DNA of 64,000 nt. Source: an uncultured Planctomycetaceae bacterium (GTDB taxonomy: Bacteria; Planctomycetota; Planctomycetia; Planctomycetales; Planctomycetaceae). The number at the start of each line of letters is the position of its first letter. The stretch's first letter is position 1. The notes beneath the pieces are model-generated. The model did not search any database. It was not told where the DNA came from and was given only the letters and a program-made list of their open reading frames with translations. The position numbers and the translations under genes are program-made. Of this stretch, positions 54,717 through 63,846 are shown one piece after another. Location of the stretch: positions 19,562 through 83,561 of the forward strand of contig CALFSX010000153.1 in NCBI GenBank assembly GCA_937916515.1, in the 5' to 3' direction.

Positions 54717-55739
54717 TCACACCGAAATCGCTGGCCCAGCCAGTCGAGCAAGCTCAGTCGGATCGATATTTCCACCGGAAATAATGACACCAACGCGAGT
54801 CCCACTGAACAGGTTTCTATTCTGCAAAATCGCAGCCAAAGGAACAGCGCCGGACGGCTCTACAACAAGCTTTCCGCGTAATATCAATGTACGCGTGGCG
54901 GATTCAATGGCCGACTCAGACGCCAGCAGAATGCCATCAACCAGTTGATGTACAATCGGAAACGTTAAAGTCCCCAAAGGAGTCCGTAATCCGTCCGCAA
55001 TGCTGTCGTAGCGTTCCGGCGATTCTATCTTCCCGGACTTCATGCTGCGAAAAGCGTCGTCCGCCCATTCCGGTTCGGCGGCATAGACCTTGATTCGTGG
55101 ATTGATTGATTTCACTGCGACCAGGGTGCCAGCCAACAATCCTCCACCACCAACAGGTACGACAATAACATCCAGGCGATCGGCCTGCTGCAGCAATTCC
55201 AGAGCAACTGTCCCCTGGCCAGCCATCACGTTGGCATTGTTGAAGGGATGAACAAACGTGGCACCTGTCTTTGCAGCTACTTCATCAGCTGTTGCCTGTC
55301 GTGATTCAGCATTGGGTTCGCAGAATGTTGGTTCCACCCCATAACCTCGAACAGCATCGATTTTCACTGATGCAGAATTACGAGGCATCACAATATGAGC
55401 CGCGATACCTCGCAATGCAGCCGCGCGAGCCAGAGCAGCGGCGTGATTTCCGGACGAATGCGTTACCACTCCAGCAGCTGCCTGCTGTTCATCCAGGCAA
55501 GCCACCGCATTGCAGGCGCCTCGCGCCTTGAATGCTCCGATGTGCTGGAGGTTTTCACACTTAAAGAAAAGTTCAGCACCGCTTTCCACATCGATCAGTG
55601 GAGCGCTAACGACTGGCGTTTTGATGACCTGATTCGCGATCCGCGTGGCAGCTGTCTGAATAGCCGCCAGATCGATTGCAAAGTTGTTAAGCACAGTGGA
55701 ACTCACGCTTGGCAATCTGGCGATAGTTACTTCCGTCAC
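54717..55739 (-). CDS. Threonine/serine dehydratase-like PLP enzyme
   Basis: This 340-aa fold-type II PLP protein has the Schiff-base lysine in GAFKARGA (Lys71), SSGNHAAALA, the phosphate-binding loop VPVGGGGLLAG, and a final ISGGNID. There is no C-terminal ACT domain, so it resembles catabolic threonine dehydratase, serine racemase or threo-3-hydroxyaspartate dehydratase rather than biosynthetic IlvA. It probably deaminates threonine or serine. It is encoded just after (19 bases) the protein gene at 55759 on the same strand, but I see no functional link. Confidence 0.85.
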   Translation of the reverse strand: MTEVTIARLPSVSSTVLNNFAIDLAAIQTAATRIANQVIKTPVVSAPLIDVESGAELFFKCENLQHIGAFKARGACNAVACLDEQQAAAGVVTHSSGNHAAALARAAALRGIAAHIVMPRNSASVKIDAVRGYGVEPTFCEPNAESRQATADEVAAKTGATFVHPFNNANVMAGQGTVALELLQQADRLDVIVVPVGGGGLLAGTLVAVKSINPRIKVYAAEPEWADDAFRSMKSGKIESPERYDSIADGLRTPLGTLTFPIVHQLVDGILLASESAIESATRTLILRGKLVVEPSGAVPLAAILQNRNLFSGTRVGVIISGGNIDPTELARLAGPAISV

Positions 55740-55758
55740 ACCAACTGTTGACTACGAG

Positions 55759-56961
55759 CTAACGTATTTCTCGATCGTCATCTGGTGGACGCGTTCCACC
55801 GCCTGGGCCGCGCGGCCCTCGCGGTAGCGGAAGCAAATCGCGACCGCCTCCGCCAAACGCAGGCCTACGCCCCGGACCACCACGCCCCGGCTGAGAATTT
55901 GATCCAACCCACATATACAGAAAGCCTAAACGCTTTTCGTATTCATTGGACACACGTCGGTACTCTGCCAACAAATCAGCGGCGGCAACATTGCCAGAGC
56001 GTTCCAGTGCAATTTCATCCAACTGCTTCAGGGCACTGGCAGGATCCCGACTGAATAGATCAAGCTGCTCTTCGCGCGGTAAACTGCCAATGGCAGCCAA
56101 ACGCTGAGCTTCATCAGGTTTTATAATTTGCCTTTGCATTTGAGCCATGCCTTGCTTCATCACCTCCCAGGTTAAAATCAAGTCACAGCGCATCTCATCC
56201 CGATCGTCCTGTCCCCAGCGATCAAAGATTGCCGTCTTCCACTTTTGAATGATCTCGCGGTCTTCCGAACTGACCAGATCGGTCTCCATACGACGTCTCA
56301 TGAAATTTGTCGCGTCAATCATGCTGACAAAATCGTTGCGGTCCTGGCTGCCAAGCAGTTCATGAGAAAACCACAAAGACTTCGCCAACGCAATTTCGTG
56401 CGGTCGAGTGAGGCCGTGCAGTTTCCACTCCAGTTCGTGCGGCACTTCAGCAGGAACCAGCAAGTCAACGAAGGCGAAAAACTGGCTATCAGAAAACGTC
56501 AATTCCGGCCTGTTCTTTGAATTCGTCTTCAAATCTTCGGGCATTCCCAAGCGAATGCGAATTTGAGGCTCTGTGTTCAGATGGTCAAAATACCTCTGCT
56601 CCACTTCCTTTTTCCAGTTGGCTGCAAATTGGCCATCTGGCATCAACTGCATTTTTGTTTGAGGATCTAGGCTACGATACCAGTCAGCAAGACGCTGCAG
56701 TTTTTGCCCCTGCGCCGGATCGGCAACGACAAGCTCGTGAATCTTTCCAAGACGTTCAACGTCTTCCTGAGGCCGCTCCAACAAACGTTCTGCTGCAACG
56801 TGAATAAGCTGCTGCTGCTGAGGCCCCAATTCCGCAAACCTTTCAGCGGCCACGGAAACATCACTGCGCGATGCAATCATTTGTCCAACAGCCAGGGCCA
56901 CAGAAGCCCCTGCAACCACTGAAACCAATGATACGATATTTTGCTTAACTGAAGACCTCAT
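55759..56961 (-). CDS. Membrane-anchored hypothetical protein of the ECF operon
   Basis: This 400-aa protein has one N-terminal hydrophobic segment (NIVSLVSVVAGASVALAVGQMIA) and a long helical body (ELGPQQQQLIHVAAERLLERP, LQRLADWYRSLDPQTKMQLMPD). A Gly/Arg/Pro-rich tail follows (GRGGPGRRPAFGGGGRDLLPLPRGPRGPGGG shortened here to its composition). The start overlaps the anti-sigma-like gene by four bases. It may be a sensor or partner in the sigma-factor circuit (inference from operon position). The family is not recognised. Confidence 0.7.
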   Translation of the reverse strand: MRSSVKQNIVSLVSVVAGASVALAVGQMIASRSDVSVAAERFAELGPQQQQLIHVAAERLLERPQEDVERLGKIHELVVADPAQGQKLQRLADWYRSLDPQTKMQLMPDGQFAANWKKEVEQRYFDHLNTEPQIRIRLGMPEDLKTNSKNRPELTFSDSQFFAFVDLLVPAEVPHELEWKLHGLTRPHEIALAKSLWFSHELLGSQDRNDFVSMIDATNFMRRRMETDLVSSEDREIIQKWKTAIFDRWGQDDRDEMRCDLILTWEVMKQGMAQMQRQIIKPDEAQRLAAIGSLPREEQLDLFSRDPASALKQLDEIALERSGNVAAADLLAEYRRVSNEYEKRLGFLYMWVGSNSQPGRGGPGRRPAFGGGGRDLLPLPRGPRGPGGGTRPPDDDREIR

Positions 56962-57533
56962 GGCTGCACTCCACCAACAACTTCACTTGCCTGCTTTTCC
57001 GCCTCTTTAAGAGGCTCCGCCAGCTGAAGTTCCTTCAGCTGATTTGCATCAGGCACAAGGTTGTATAATTCAATCTGCGACAACATATCCAGGTTTTGCA
57101 GAGCCATTTTGGTAACAGCAGCGTCGCCCTTTCGCTCACGGCGTTCCTGAACTCGCTGACTGATTCCCAGGCCAATGGACGCTGCCAGTAGACCAATCAG
57201 GAATGAAGGAACAATGCGATACCGCACCAACGCAGCCACCAGCCTGCCCGGTTGCTGTTGCAATTGTGACTGAGTATCGGCGACCTCAGCACTTATCGTG
57301 GCCAGCGTTCCCTGCGTAAAATTCGTACTGGCCGACACTTCTTCCAAAGAATCCAGCATGCCCCAGGTTCGCGAAAGGATGTCCGCATGGCTACGCATCT
57401 GCGGATCGTTGATCAGATCTCGCTCAAAGGCGTTCATCTGAGTTTCGTCCAGCTCGCCATCCAGATAGCTGACGATCTGCGTAAGCGTGTCGTCAACGGG
57501 CTCGTTCTCGTCGATTTCGGAATGCTGTTCCAT
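56958..57533 (-). CDS. Putative anti-sigma factor (non-zinc type)
   Basis: This 191-aa protein has an acidic N-terminal domain (VDDTLTQIVSYLDGELDETQMNAFERDLINDPQMRSHADIL), which matches the helical sigma-binding domain of anti-sigma factors but lacks the HxxxCxxC zinc motif. A single membrane segment (IVPSFLIGLLAASIGLGI, about 110-127) and a helical C-terminal part follow. It lies between the ECF sigma gene and the membrane-anchored gene, overlapping the latter by ATGA. I chose ATG 57533; the upstream open frame is repeat-encoded. Confidence 0.75.
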   Translation of the reverse strand: MEQHSEIDENEPVDDTLTQIVSYLDGELDETQMNAFERDLINDPQMRSHADILSRTWGMLDSLEEVSASTNFTQGTLATISAEVADTQSQLQQQPGRLVAALVRYRIVPSFLIGLLAASIGLGISQRVQERRERKGDAAVTKMALQNLDMLSQIELYNLVPDANQLKELQLAEPLKEAEKQASEVVGGVQP

Positions 57534-57544
57534 AGTTTTGTTCA

Positions 57545-57812
57545 GTTGCGAATTGCTGAAACAGCCCACCCGGCAAGGGCTTCGCCCTTGCCAGGTGGCG
57601 TGGTTGCCTGGAAGACGTAGGACGTTTGAATCGCCGAGACGCTCCATTGTCGTTACGGCTGACATGCACGCATCGTGCGGGCTTCATTTTCATTAAGACT
57701 CTAACGAGGCAGTGCCTCAGACCATTCGAGCTGCCGCTCGGAAACGCGACTACGTCGCTCAGAAAACTTGACTCAACGTGAACATGTCCGCTGCTTTAAG
57801 AAGTCTAAATGT
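57545..57812 (-). repeat. Composite interspersed repeat (short plus long module) between sigma and anti-sigma genes
   Basis: Read on the minus strand, the long module (57812-57694) runs into the 5' hairpin (core GCACGATGC, 57663-57690). The core AACGACAATGGAGCGTCTCGG, CCACGCCAC and the palindrome CAAGGGCGAAGCCCTTG (57573-57589) follow. The order and orientation match 130-350 and 54461-54598. The long module touches the sigma gene's stop codon. Confidence 0.85.
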
Positions 57813-58470
57813 GCCGCTCAAGTACTTCTTTCAAACGCCTACGCGCCCGAGAAAGCAACGACTTAACGGCGACAATATTCAAGTCCATAATGTCGCCGAT
57901 ATCCTGGTAACTCATCCCTTCAAATTTATGCAGCAACACGGCTGTTTTCTGCCGTTCACTCAATGAATCAATCGCCTCTCTGACGATGTCACGAGTCTCT
58001 CTGGAATCAATCATCCTGGTCGGCATGAGTGCCGATTTTTCTGCCAGATTTTCATCATTTGAGTAATTTGAATTGCCAACGTCGGCATTCCCCCCCAAAG
58101 GCACTTCCTTTCGCCGAGCAAGACCTCGCCTTTGGTTGCTGGCCAGATTGTGAGCAATGCGAAACAACCAGGTCGAAAACCTTGCCTTGGCAGAATATCT
58201 CTCGCGCGACCGGTAAACTCGCAGAAAGACATCCTGTGCCATGTCCTCCGCCATCGTTCGGTCTCGGACCAAATGATAGAAAAACCCGATCAGGCGATCC
58301 TGATACTTCAGCATCAGCGCCTCAAAGGCCGCCGTATCACCGCGCGCAACCTGTAACATCAGCTGAACATCGGGATCGGCAAGGTATAGATTCGGCAGTG
58401 ATTGAGAAACCAACTGCAACTCCTGAATACTGCGTTCTGCAGAAGAACGCCGGGGCAACACGATCAACAT
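57805..58470 (-). CDS. RNA polymerase sigma factor, ECF subfamily
   Basis: This 221-aa protein has region 2 (ARGDTAAFEALMLKYQDRLIGFFYHLVRDRTMAEDMAQDVFLRVYRSRERY, then FSTWLFRIAHNLASNQRR) and region 4 (DSLSERQKTAVLLHKFEGMSYQDIGDIMDLNIVAVKSLLSRARRRLKEVLE), a classical RpoE-like arrangement. A disordered linker of about 40 residues separates the regions. The anti-sigma-like gene lies downstream on the same strand after a 270-base composite repeat. The start codon ATG 58470 is part of a small hairpin. Confidence 0.93.
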   Translation of the reverse strand: MLIVLPRRSSAERSIQELQLVSQSLPNLYLADPDVQLMLQVARGDTAAFEALMLKYQDRLIGFFYHLVRDRTMAEDMAQDVFLRVYRSRERYSAKARFSTWLFRIAHNLASNQRRGLARRKEVPLGGNADVGNSNYSNDENLAEKSALMPTRMIDSRETRDIVREAIDSLSERQKTAVLLHKFEGMSYQDIGDIMDLNIVAVKSLLSRARRRLKEVLERHI

Positions 58471-58489
58471 CCGAACAAAGCACCGGATG
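58468..58489 (-). promoter_or_regulatory. Hairpin including the start codon of the second ECF sigma gene
   Basis: On the minus strand CATCCG pairs with CGGATG around a 10-nt loop, and the final ATG of the second arm is the start codon. The stem is only 6 bp, so occlusion would be partial. It parallels the stronger hairpin at 4520-4550. Confidence 0.35.
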
Positions 58490-58588
58490 TGCAGGCATCA
58501 ACGGAGCATACTACTTTACGTCACAGCAGGGTGAATTGACAGCCATTTGGCGCCACCAGCCAAACATGATGCTCGATCTGCGCATAAA

Positions 58589-58619
58589 AAAACCTTAACC
58601 GATGACTCGGTTAAGGTTT
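58589..58619 (-). terminator. Intrinsic terminator of tRNA-Glu
   Basis: On the minus strand AAACCTTAACCGA pairs with TCGGTTAAGGTTT around a 4-nt loop and is followed by a T run. It begins 5 bases after the tRNA. Confidence 0.9.
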
Positions 58620-58623
58620 CATA

Positions 58624-58698
58624 TGACCCCAGGGGGATTTGAACCCCCGTTACTGGAATGAAAATCCAGTGTCCTAGACCTAACTAGACGATGGGGCC
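58624..58698 (-). tRNA. tRNA-Glu (anticodon TTC)
   Basis: The 75-nt cloverleaf on the minus strand has acceptor stem GGCCCCA/TGGGGTC, D-arm CGTCTAGTTAGGTCTAGGACA, anticodon stem CTGGA/TCCAG around TTTTCAT (anticodon TTC) and T-arm GGGGGTTCAAATCCCCC. CCA is not encoded. Confidence 0.96.
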
Positions 58699-58794
58699 AT
58701 AATTCTTTGGTTGTGTCGGAATATGAACGCCGACGACTTCAAAGATTATTGCCAATTTCGGCGGGAGCTTAACAAGTCCTGGTTCACTATTCAA

Positions 58795-58995
58795 TCACTC
58801 AGTCACTTCAAGACCACCGGATTGAATAATTTGCTCCCGAATAATTGCTTCAATCACCTCTTTCCGGTGAACGGGCACATTCCGAGGAGCCTGAATCCCA
58901 AGACGAACTTTGTCGCCACGAATTTCGACTACTGTAATCACTACATCATCGTTGATGACGATGCTCTCGCTCTTCTTTCTTGATAAAACCAACAT
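58795..58995 (-). CDS. csrA: Carbon storage regulator, RNA-binding protein
   Basis: This 66-aa protein begins [25 protein letters not shown] and continues [22 protein letters not shown], the complete CsrA/RsmA signature. The dimer binds GGA-containing hairpin loops near ribosome binding sites and represses or stabilises mRNAs. A GGAGGTGAG stretch lies directly upstream of the start. In other bacteria it often acts on flagellar and carbon genes; no flagellar genes are seen here. Confidence 0.94.
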   Translation of the reverse strand: MLVLSRKKSESIVINDDVVITVVEIRGDKVRLGIQAPRNVPVHRKEVIEAIIREQIIQSGGLEVTE

Positions 58996-59242
58996 TTCTC
59001 ACCTCCCGCGAGACCGCCGCCCCAAACGCTCTTCCATCTGATCATAATTAAGACGCCAAAGACGCCGATCAGGTTCGAAAGAAAAACGCTGAAGCAAATT
59101 GGCAGGTACCCGATATTCTACGAGGCACCTACACTTGGTCAACCTGCCAATATTGCAGATTTCAACGGATGTTCAGGCACAAATGCGGTGGCTGAAGCGG
59201 ACAAAGAAGAGCAACTTCGAGAACGCCACGCCGCTTTGCTGC

Positions 59243-59551
59243 TTAGATCATTTCCTTCAGCTTCTTCAAAGGACGCACTTTTACGACCTTTGATTCAGGC
59301 TTGGCTTTGATCACAATTGGCTCACCATTGGAAGGATTGCGGCCTTCTCGTTCCGGTGTCGCCTTTTTCGTGTGAACGTAGATCTTCATCAAGCCAGGAA
59401 GATTGAAGATTCCACAACCCTTGGTCAGGTTATCCTCAATCAAGTTTTCCAAACCGTCCAGAACAGCTCCGACTTCCTTGCGGCTAAGCCCCGTTGTTTC
59501 AGACAGAGTATTTAGAATTTCTGACTTTGAAAGTGGTTTGTCCGTTGCCAT
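59243..59551 (-). CDS. HU/IHF-like DNA-binding protein
   Basis: This 102-aa protein follows the HU fold: LSKSEILNTLSETTGLSRKEVGAVLDGLENLIEDNLTKGCGIFNLPGLMKIYVHTKKATPEREGRNPSNGEPIVIKAKPE, with GRNP at the DNA-intercalating arm, and a C-terminal basic tail (KVRPLKKLKEM) about 10 residues longer than E. coli HU. It bends and compacts DNA in the nucleoid. The gene has its own start region and no close partner. Confidence 0.9.
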   Translation of the reverse strand: MATDKPLSKSEILNTLSETTGLSRKEVGAVLDGLENLIEDNLTKGCGIFNLPGLMKIYVHTKKATPEREGRNPSNGEPIVIKAKPESKVVKVRPLKKLKEMI

Positions 59552-59833
59552 CGGCGTGGAGTTCCTTGTGGTCGGCTCGTTTCAAAAAGCTCGCTTGCAA
59601 TTAACACCGCAAATGCGAGTCGAATGCTCAATCATTGTGGAGATTAAACCCGAAGGCATCCATGTCAATCTAATCAATGGACACAAATCTACAATTTACT
59701 TGGTTTTTCAGACTTCTGGTGCCAAAATGGCTCGAAAATCGCCGCTGCAGCCGTAGCCTGCCTGTTTAATGCATGCCAACGGACACAAAAGTGTACAGGC
59801 AAACACCTATCAATCCTCCGCGATTAGAATCAT

Positions 59834-60493
59834 ATGGCATTGCGAATCATCGGTGGTGAATACCGTCGACGTATTTTAAGAACTCCCCCCGGGAAAGCCA
59901 CACGCCCTTACACCGACCGCGTCCGGCAAATCGTGTTCGACAGGCTTGGCGAAGACGTTGTTGGCGCTCGCGTCGCGGACGTTTTTTCCGGCGTTGGCAC
60001 CATGGGCATGGAGTCTCTAAGTCGAGGAGCGTCTTCGTGCGTTTTTATTGAAGGCGATCCGATCGTTCACGCCGCTTTGGCCGAAAACGTATCGCTGATC
60101 GTGGTCGACCAGCCCACCGTGTGCTGGAAGACCGACATTCATCGCACGTCTTTTTGCCCCAAAAACGTTGATGAATGCCTGCCATACTCTCTAATTTATT
60201 TCGACCCACCGTACGATCAATGCCCGCTTCTAAAGGAAGGCGACGTGCTGGGCAAAGCTTTGGCCCGCCTGGCAAAACCAAGAGCATCAACTGACGACGC
60301 AGTCGTCGTTTTAAGAACTCCCGAACACTTTGATTTTCAGGAAACAGAAGCCTGGAAGATTCAGGATGTCTGGCGTATCTCCACCATGAATATCTGGATT
60401 CTGCGAAAGCCCGGATGCCTTCCAGCAAAGACAGACGAAGAAGAGCAGGAAATCTCCGAAACGGGTCCGGCTGCAGATGAAATCGATAGCTAA
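59834..60493 (+). CDS. rsmD: 16S rRNA (guanine966-N2)-methyltransferase RsmD
   Basis: This 219-aa protein starts MALRIIGGEYRRRILRTPPGKATRPYTDRVRQIVFD, the RsmD opening, and has the SAM loop DVFSGVGTMGMESLSRGA (49-66) and the catalytic motif DPPY (124-127). It methylates G966 of 16S rRNA. A C-terminal acidic tail (DEEEQEISETG) is longer than usual. htpG follows 18 bases downstream and is probably co-transcribed. Confidence 0.9.
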   Translation: MALRIIGGEYRRRILRTPPGKATRPYTDRVRQIVFDRLGEDVVGARVADVFSGVGTMGMESLSRGASSCVFIEGDPIVHAALAENVSLIVVDQPTVCWKTDIHRTSFCPKNVDECLPYSLIYFDPPYDQCPLLKEGDVLGKALARLAKPRASTDDAVVVLRTPEHFDFQETEAWKIQDVWRISTMNIWILRKPGCLPAKTDEEEQEISETGPAADEIDS

Positions 60494-60511
60494 CATAAAG
60501 GAACACAAACA

Positions 60512-62425
60512 ATGACTGTTGAAACACCCAAAGAAGAATTTGTCTTTCAAGCAGAAATCAGCCGCCTGCTGCACCTGTTGTCGGAATCACTTTACCAGAA
60601 CCGCGAAATCACAATTCGCGAACTGGTATCAAACGCGTCAGACGCTTTAGACAAGCTGCGGCATGCGTCGCTGACGGATTCCAGCATCGAAGCATCTGAT
60701 CTGCGAATAACGCTCGTCCCCAACAAAGAGGACAACCTGCTGATCATCCGCGACAACGGAATCGGCATGACGCGTGACGAACTGGTCAAAAATCTGGGAA
60801 CGATCGCTCACAGCGGCTCACTGGAATTCATCCAGAACCTCCAGAAGTCCAGGAACAAAGACGACGTCTCACTCATCGGCCAGTTCGGCGTCGGTTTTTA
60901 CTCGTCGTTTATGCTGTCAGAACGAGTCGAAGTACGTACGCGCAGCTTCACAGAAGACAACGGCTGGGTCTGGGAATCCAAAGGAGACGGAGCATTTACA
61001 ATCGCTGAACCGGAAAGCCCTCTGGAACGCGGCACCGAAATTCGTCTGCACCTGAAGAAGGACCTGACAGAATTCACCGACGCGACTCGCCTGAAGTACA
61101 TCCTGAAGAAGTACTCCACCTTTGTACCGCACCAGATCTTCGTCGACGAAGAACACATCAACAATCAGCCGCCGATTTGGGTGGAACCTAAAAGCAGCGT
61201 CACCGAAGAACAGTATCAGAATTTCTACGAATATCTGGTTCACTTTCCCGGACAAACACCCACGTGGCACCTGCACCTGACGGCAGACTCGCCGTTTCAG
61301 TTCCACAGTATTCTGTACTGCCCCGATGCCAACCTGGAAAAAATGGGTTTCGGAAGAACAGAGGACGGCCTGCACCTGTGTGCCAAACGAATTCTGGTTC
61401 AGAACAACAATCGAGACCTGCTGCCGGACTATCTGCGATTTCTGCGAGGCATCGTGGATTCGGCAGACCTGCCACTAAACGTGTCTCGAGAAGCTTTGCA
61501 GGACAACACCATCTTCCGCAAAATGAAGAAGGTGCTGACAAAGAAAGTGCTCGACCACCTGGACTCACTGGCGACAGACGAACCGGAAGTCTTCGCAAAG
61601 TTCTATAAAGAATTCGGATCAACTCTTCGCGAAGGTGTGGGCGACGATTTCGACAATCGAGATCGCCTGGCCAAACTGCTGCGATTTGAATCTACAAACA
61701 GTTCCGCAGAAAACGGTTCGATTTCCCTGGCGGGGTATTGCGAACGAGCTGCCGAAAATCAAACTCAGATCTACTTCGCCACCGGCACCGACATGGCATC
61801 TGTGCTGCGTGACCCGAATCTGGAAGTCTTCCGCAAACGAAACCTGGAAGTGCTGATTCTGACAGACCCCGTCGATGAATACGTGCTGTCAACATTGCAA
61901 AAATTTGACGACAAAGAATTCGTGTCGATCGATTCCGCCGATCTGCTGTTGCCAGCCAAAGCCGATTCTGATGACGCTGAATCTGAAAAGGAAGACGACG
62001 ACAAGAAGACAGAAACAGAAGTTCCAAACGGCTTCGATTCTGTCCTGAACATCATCAAGGAAGCTCTTGGCGACCAGATCGAAGATGTGCGACGTTCTGA
62101 ACGCCTGACAGAAAGTGCGTGCTGCCTGGTGAATTCCAAGGGTGCACAAAGTACGACCATGCAGAAAGTTCTGCAGGTGAATATTCCAGACTTTGAAATG
62201 TCTAAAATGATTCTGGAAGTCAATCCGAACGCGGCTTTGATCAAACGCCTGTGCGAAATCGCCGTTAATGGCGACAACGAAGCGTTTATCAAAACCTGTG
62301 GTCAACAGCTGCACGCCAACGCCATGATTATGGCCGGCCTTGCACCCAAGGGCGGAGAAATGGCAAATCGAGTGCAGGAATTCATGATGGAACTGGCCAT
62401 GCAGCGATCTTCAATCGCCACATAA
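60512..62425 (+). CDS. htpG: Molecular chaperone HtpG (Hsp90)
   Basis: This 637-aa protein has the GHKL ATPase signature motifs: [61 protein letters not shown] and [13 protein letters not shown]. The middle domain ([13 protein letters not shown]) and a dimerisation domain follow; an acidic linker ([17 protein letters not shown]) lies at about 487-505. It folds and maintains client proteins in the cytoplasm. Start ATG 60512 follows AAAGGAA. Confidence 0.96.
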
Positions 62426-62501
62426 GCCGACGGGCAGATTGTCGATACTGAACGGATGCCATTATTCGGTCGCCGCTTCAACACAAGATGAACGATTGAT
62501 A

Positions 62502-63575
62502 ATGGAAGACATCTTCAAATCCAGCGAATTCACCGCGCTGCTGCAAACTCTGCAGCAGCGTCCGTGTGAAGACCGCTCGGACGCATGGCCCGTCGAACAG
62601 TTTGCCGCAATGACCAACGCGGGAGTCATGCAATGGGACCAGCCGGAAGAACTTGGCGGACTTGACCTTTCAGCAGTCTTCATGCTGGAAGGTCTGCGAG
62701 TTCTGGCTTCAACCTGCCTGGTTTCCACATTTGTTTTAACACAACGCAGCGCTGCCGTTCGCAGAATTGCGACTTCAAAAAATGAAGCCGCCAAACAGAA
62801 CCTGCTGCCCAAACTGTTAACGGGCGAAATCTTTGCCACCGTTGGTATTTCGCACCTGACAACTTCCGGGCAACACCTGAAAACACCATTGGTTCACGCC
62901 ACTGAAACCGCCGATGGCTTTGTTTTGAATGGCACAGTTCCATGGGCCACAAGCGCCACCGTTGCCGACTATCTGATTACCGGCGGCACCCTCGACGACG
63001 GACGGCAGATTCTGGTCGCTTTGCCCACAACTCGTGATGGCGTCGAAGTACTGCCTCCCGTTCAACTGATGGCACTTAACGCATCACAAACGGGTGCGGT
63101 CAAGTTAGCAGATGTGCCCGTCACCCGAGATGAAGTCCTGCACGGACCCGTTACAGCGGTCATGCAGCAGGGCACAGGTGGTGGAGCCGGTTCGCTGGGC
63201 ACGTCGGCGCTTGCCATTGGAGCAACCGCGGGCAACCTTCGCAACATGAACGTTGAAGCTCAGAAACGCCCCGAGCTGCAACAGTTTCTAACGCCACTTC
63301 AAACGGAACTGGATTCGCTAAGCCAAAGCCTGCAGCTTGCCGCCGCTGGAACTCACCCGGACGGCGACAAAGCCGCTGAAAACATTCGACGCAAAGCGAA
63401 CTCGCTGGTCATGCGATCGGCTCAAACCTGGCTGGCCGTCACCAAGGGAGCTGGCTATGTTCACGGACATCCGGCCGAACGTGCTGTTCGCGAAAGCATG
63501 TTCTTCATGGTGTGGTCATGCCCTCAACCGGTACTCATCGCCAACCTGCAGGAACTCGCCTGTTCAGCGTCGTAG
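62502..63575 (+). CDS. Acyl-CoA dehydrogenase-like flavoprotein
   Basis: This 357-aa protein shows the acyl-CoA dehydrogenase plan: an N-terminal helical domain (VMQWDQPEELGGLDLS), a middle beta domain (LLTGEIFATVGISHLTTSGQ, ETADGFVLNGTVPWATSATVADYLITGG) and a C-terminal four-helix domain (ENIRRKANSLVMRSAQTWLAVTKGAGYVHGHPAERAVRESMFFMVW). The usual glutamate catalytic base is not evident, so the chemistry may differ. The sequence is rather short and divergent. The start was set at ATG 62502. Confidence 0.8.
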   Translation: MEDIFKSSEFTALLQTLQQRPCEDRSDAWPVEQFAAMTNAGVMQWDQPEELGGLDLSAVFMLEGLRVLASTCLVSTFVLTQRSAAVRRIATSKNEAAKQNLLPKLLTGEIFATVGISHLTTSGQHLKTPLVHATETADGFVLNGTVPWATSATVADYLITGGTLDDGRQILVALPTTRDGVEVLPPVQLMALNASQTGAVKLADVPVTRDEVLHGPVTAVMQQGTGGGAGSLGTSALAIGATAGNLRNMNVEAQKRPELQQFLTPLQTELDSLSQSLQLAAAGTHPDGDKAAENIRRKANSLVMRSAQTWLAVTKGAGYVHGHPAERAVRESMFFMVWSCPQPVLIANLQELACSAS

Positions 63576-63759
63576 CATCAACTCCACACAGAAGATGCTC
63601 GCAAAAGTTGCACGCCACAGGTATTTCACAACGTAAGTCGTGTTGTGTCTGATTCAATTTCAGTTGATGAATTTCCGTGGAGGAATTCATCGGAATCCCG
63701 GGGCTCTCACCAACCAAGCGAAACTTCAGGCAAAAACCTCGAGACGAGTTAAATAACAA

Positions 63760-63788
63760 TAGCCGCGTCTGTACGTCAGACGCGGCTA
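63760..63788 (-). terminator. Hairpin, probable terminator of the partial gene at the window end
   Basis: TAGCCGCGTCTG (63760-63771) and CAGACGCGGCTA (63777-63788) form a 12-bp perfect stem. On the minus strand TTGTTATTTAA follows. The gap 63576-63846 holds nothing else that I can identify. Confidence 0.65.
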
Positions 63789-63846
63789 CTGGAGGATTCA
63801 GTTTCAAAGCCGTCAAACCAAAGCGTCATCTGACGGCATCGCAGTT

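Noticed and set aside
130..57812. Insertion sequences as the source of the interspersed repeats
   Set aside because: No copy encodes a transposase, and no flanking target duplications could be seen. They fit REP/BIME-like elements better.
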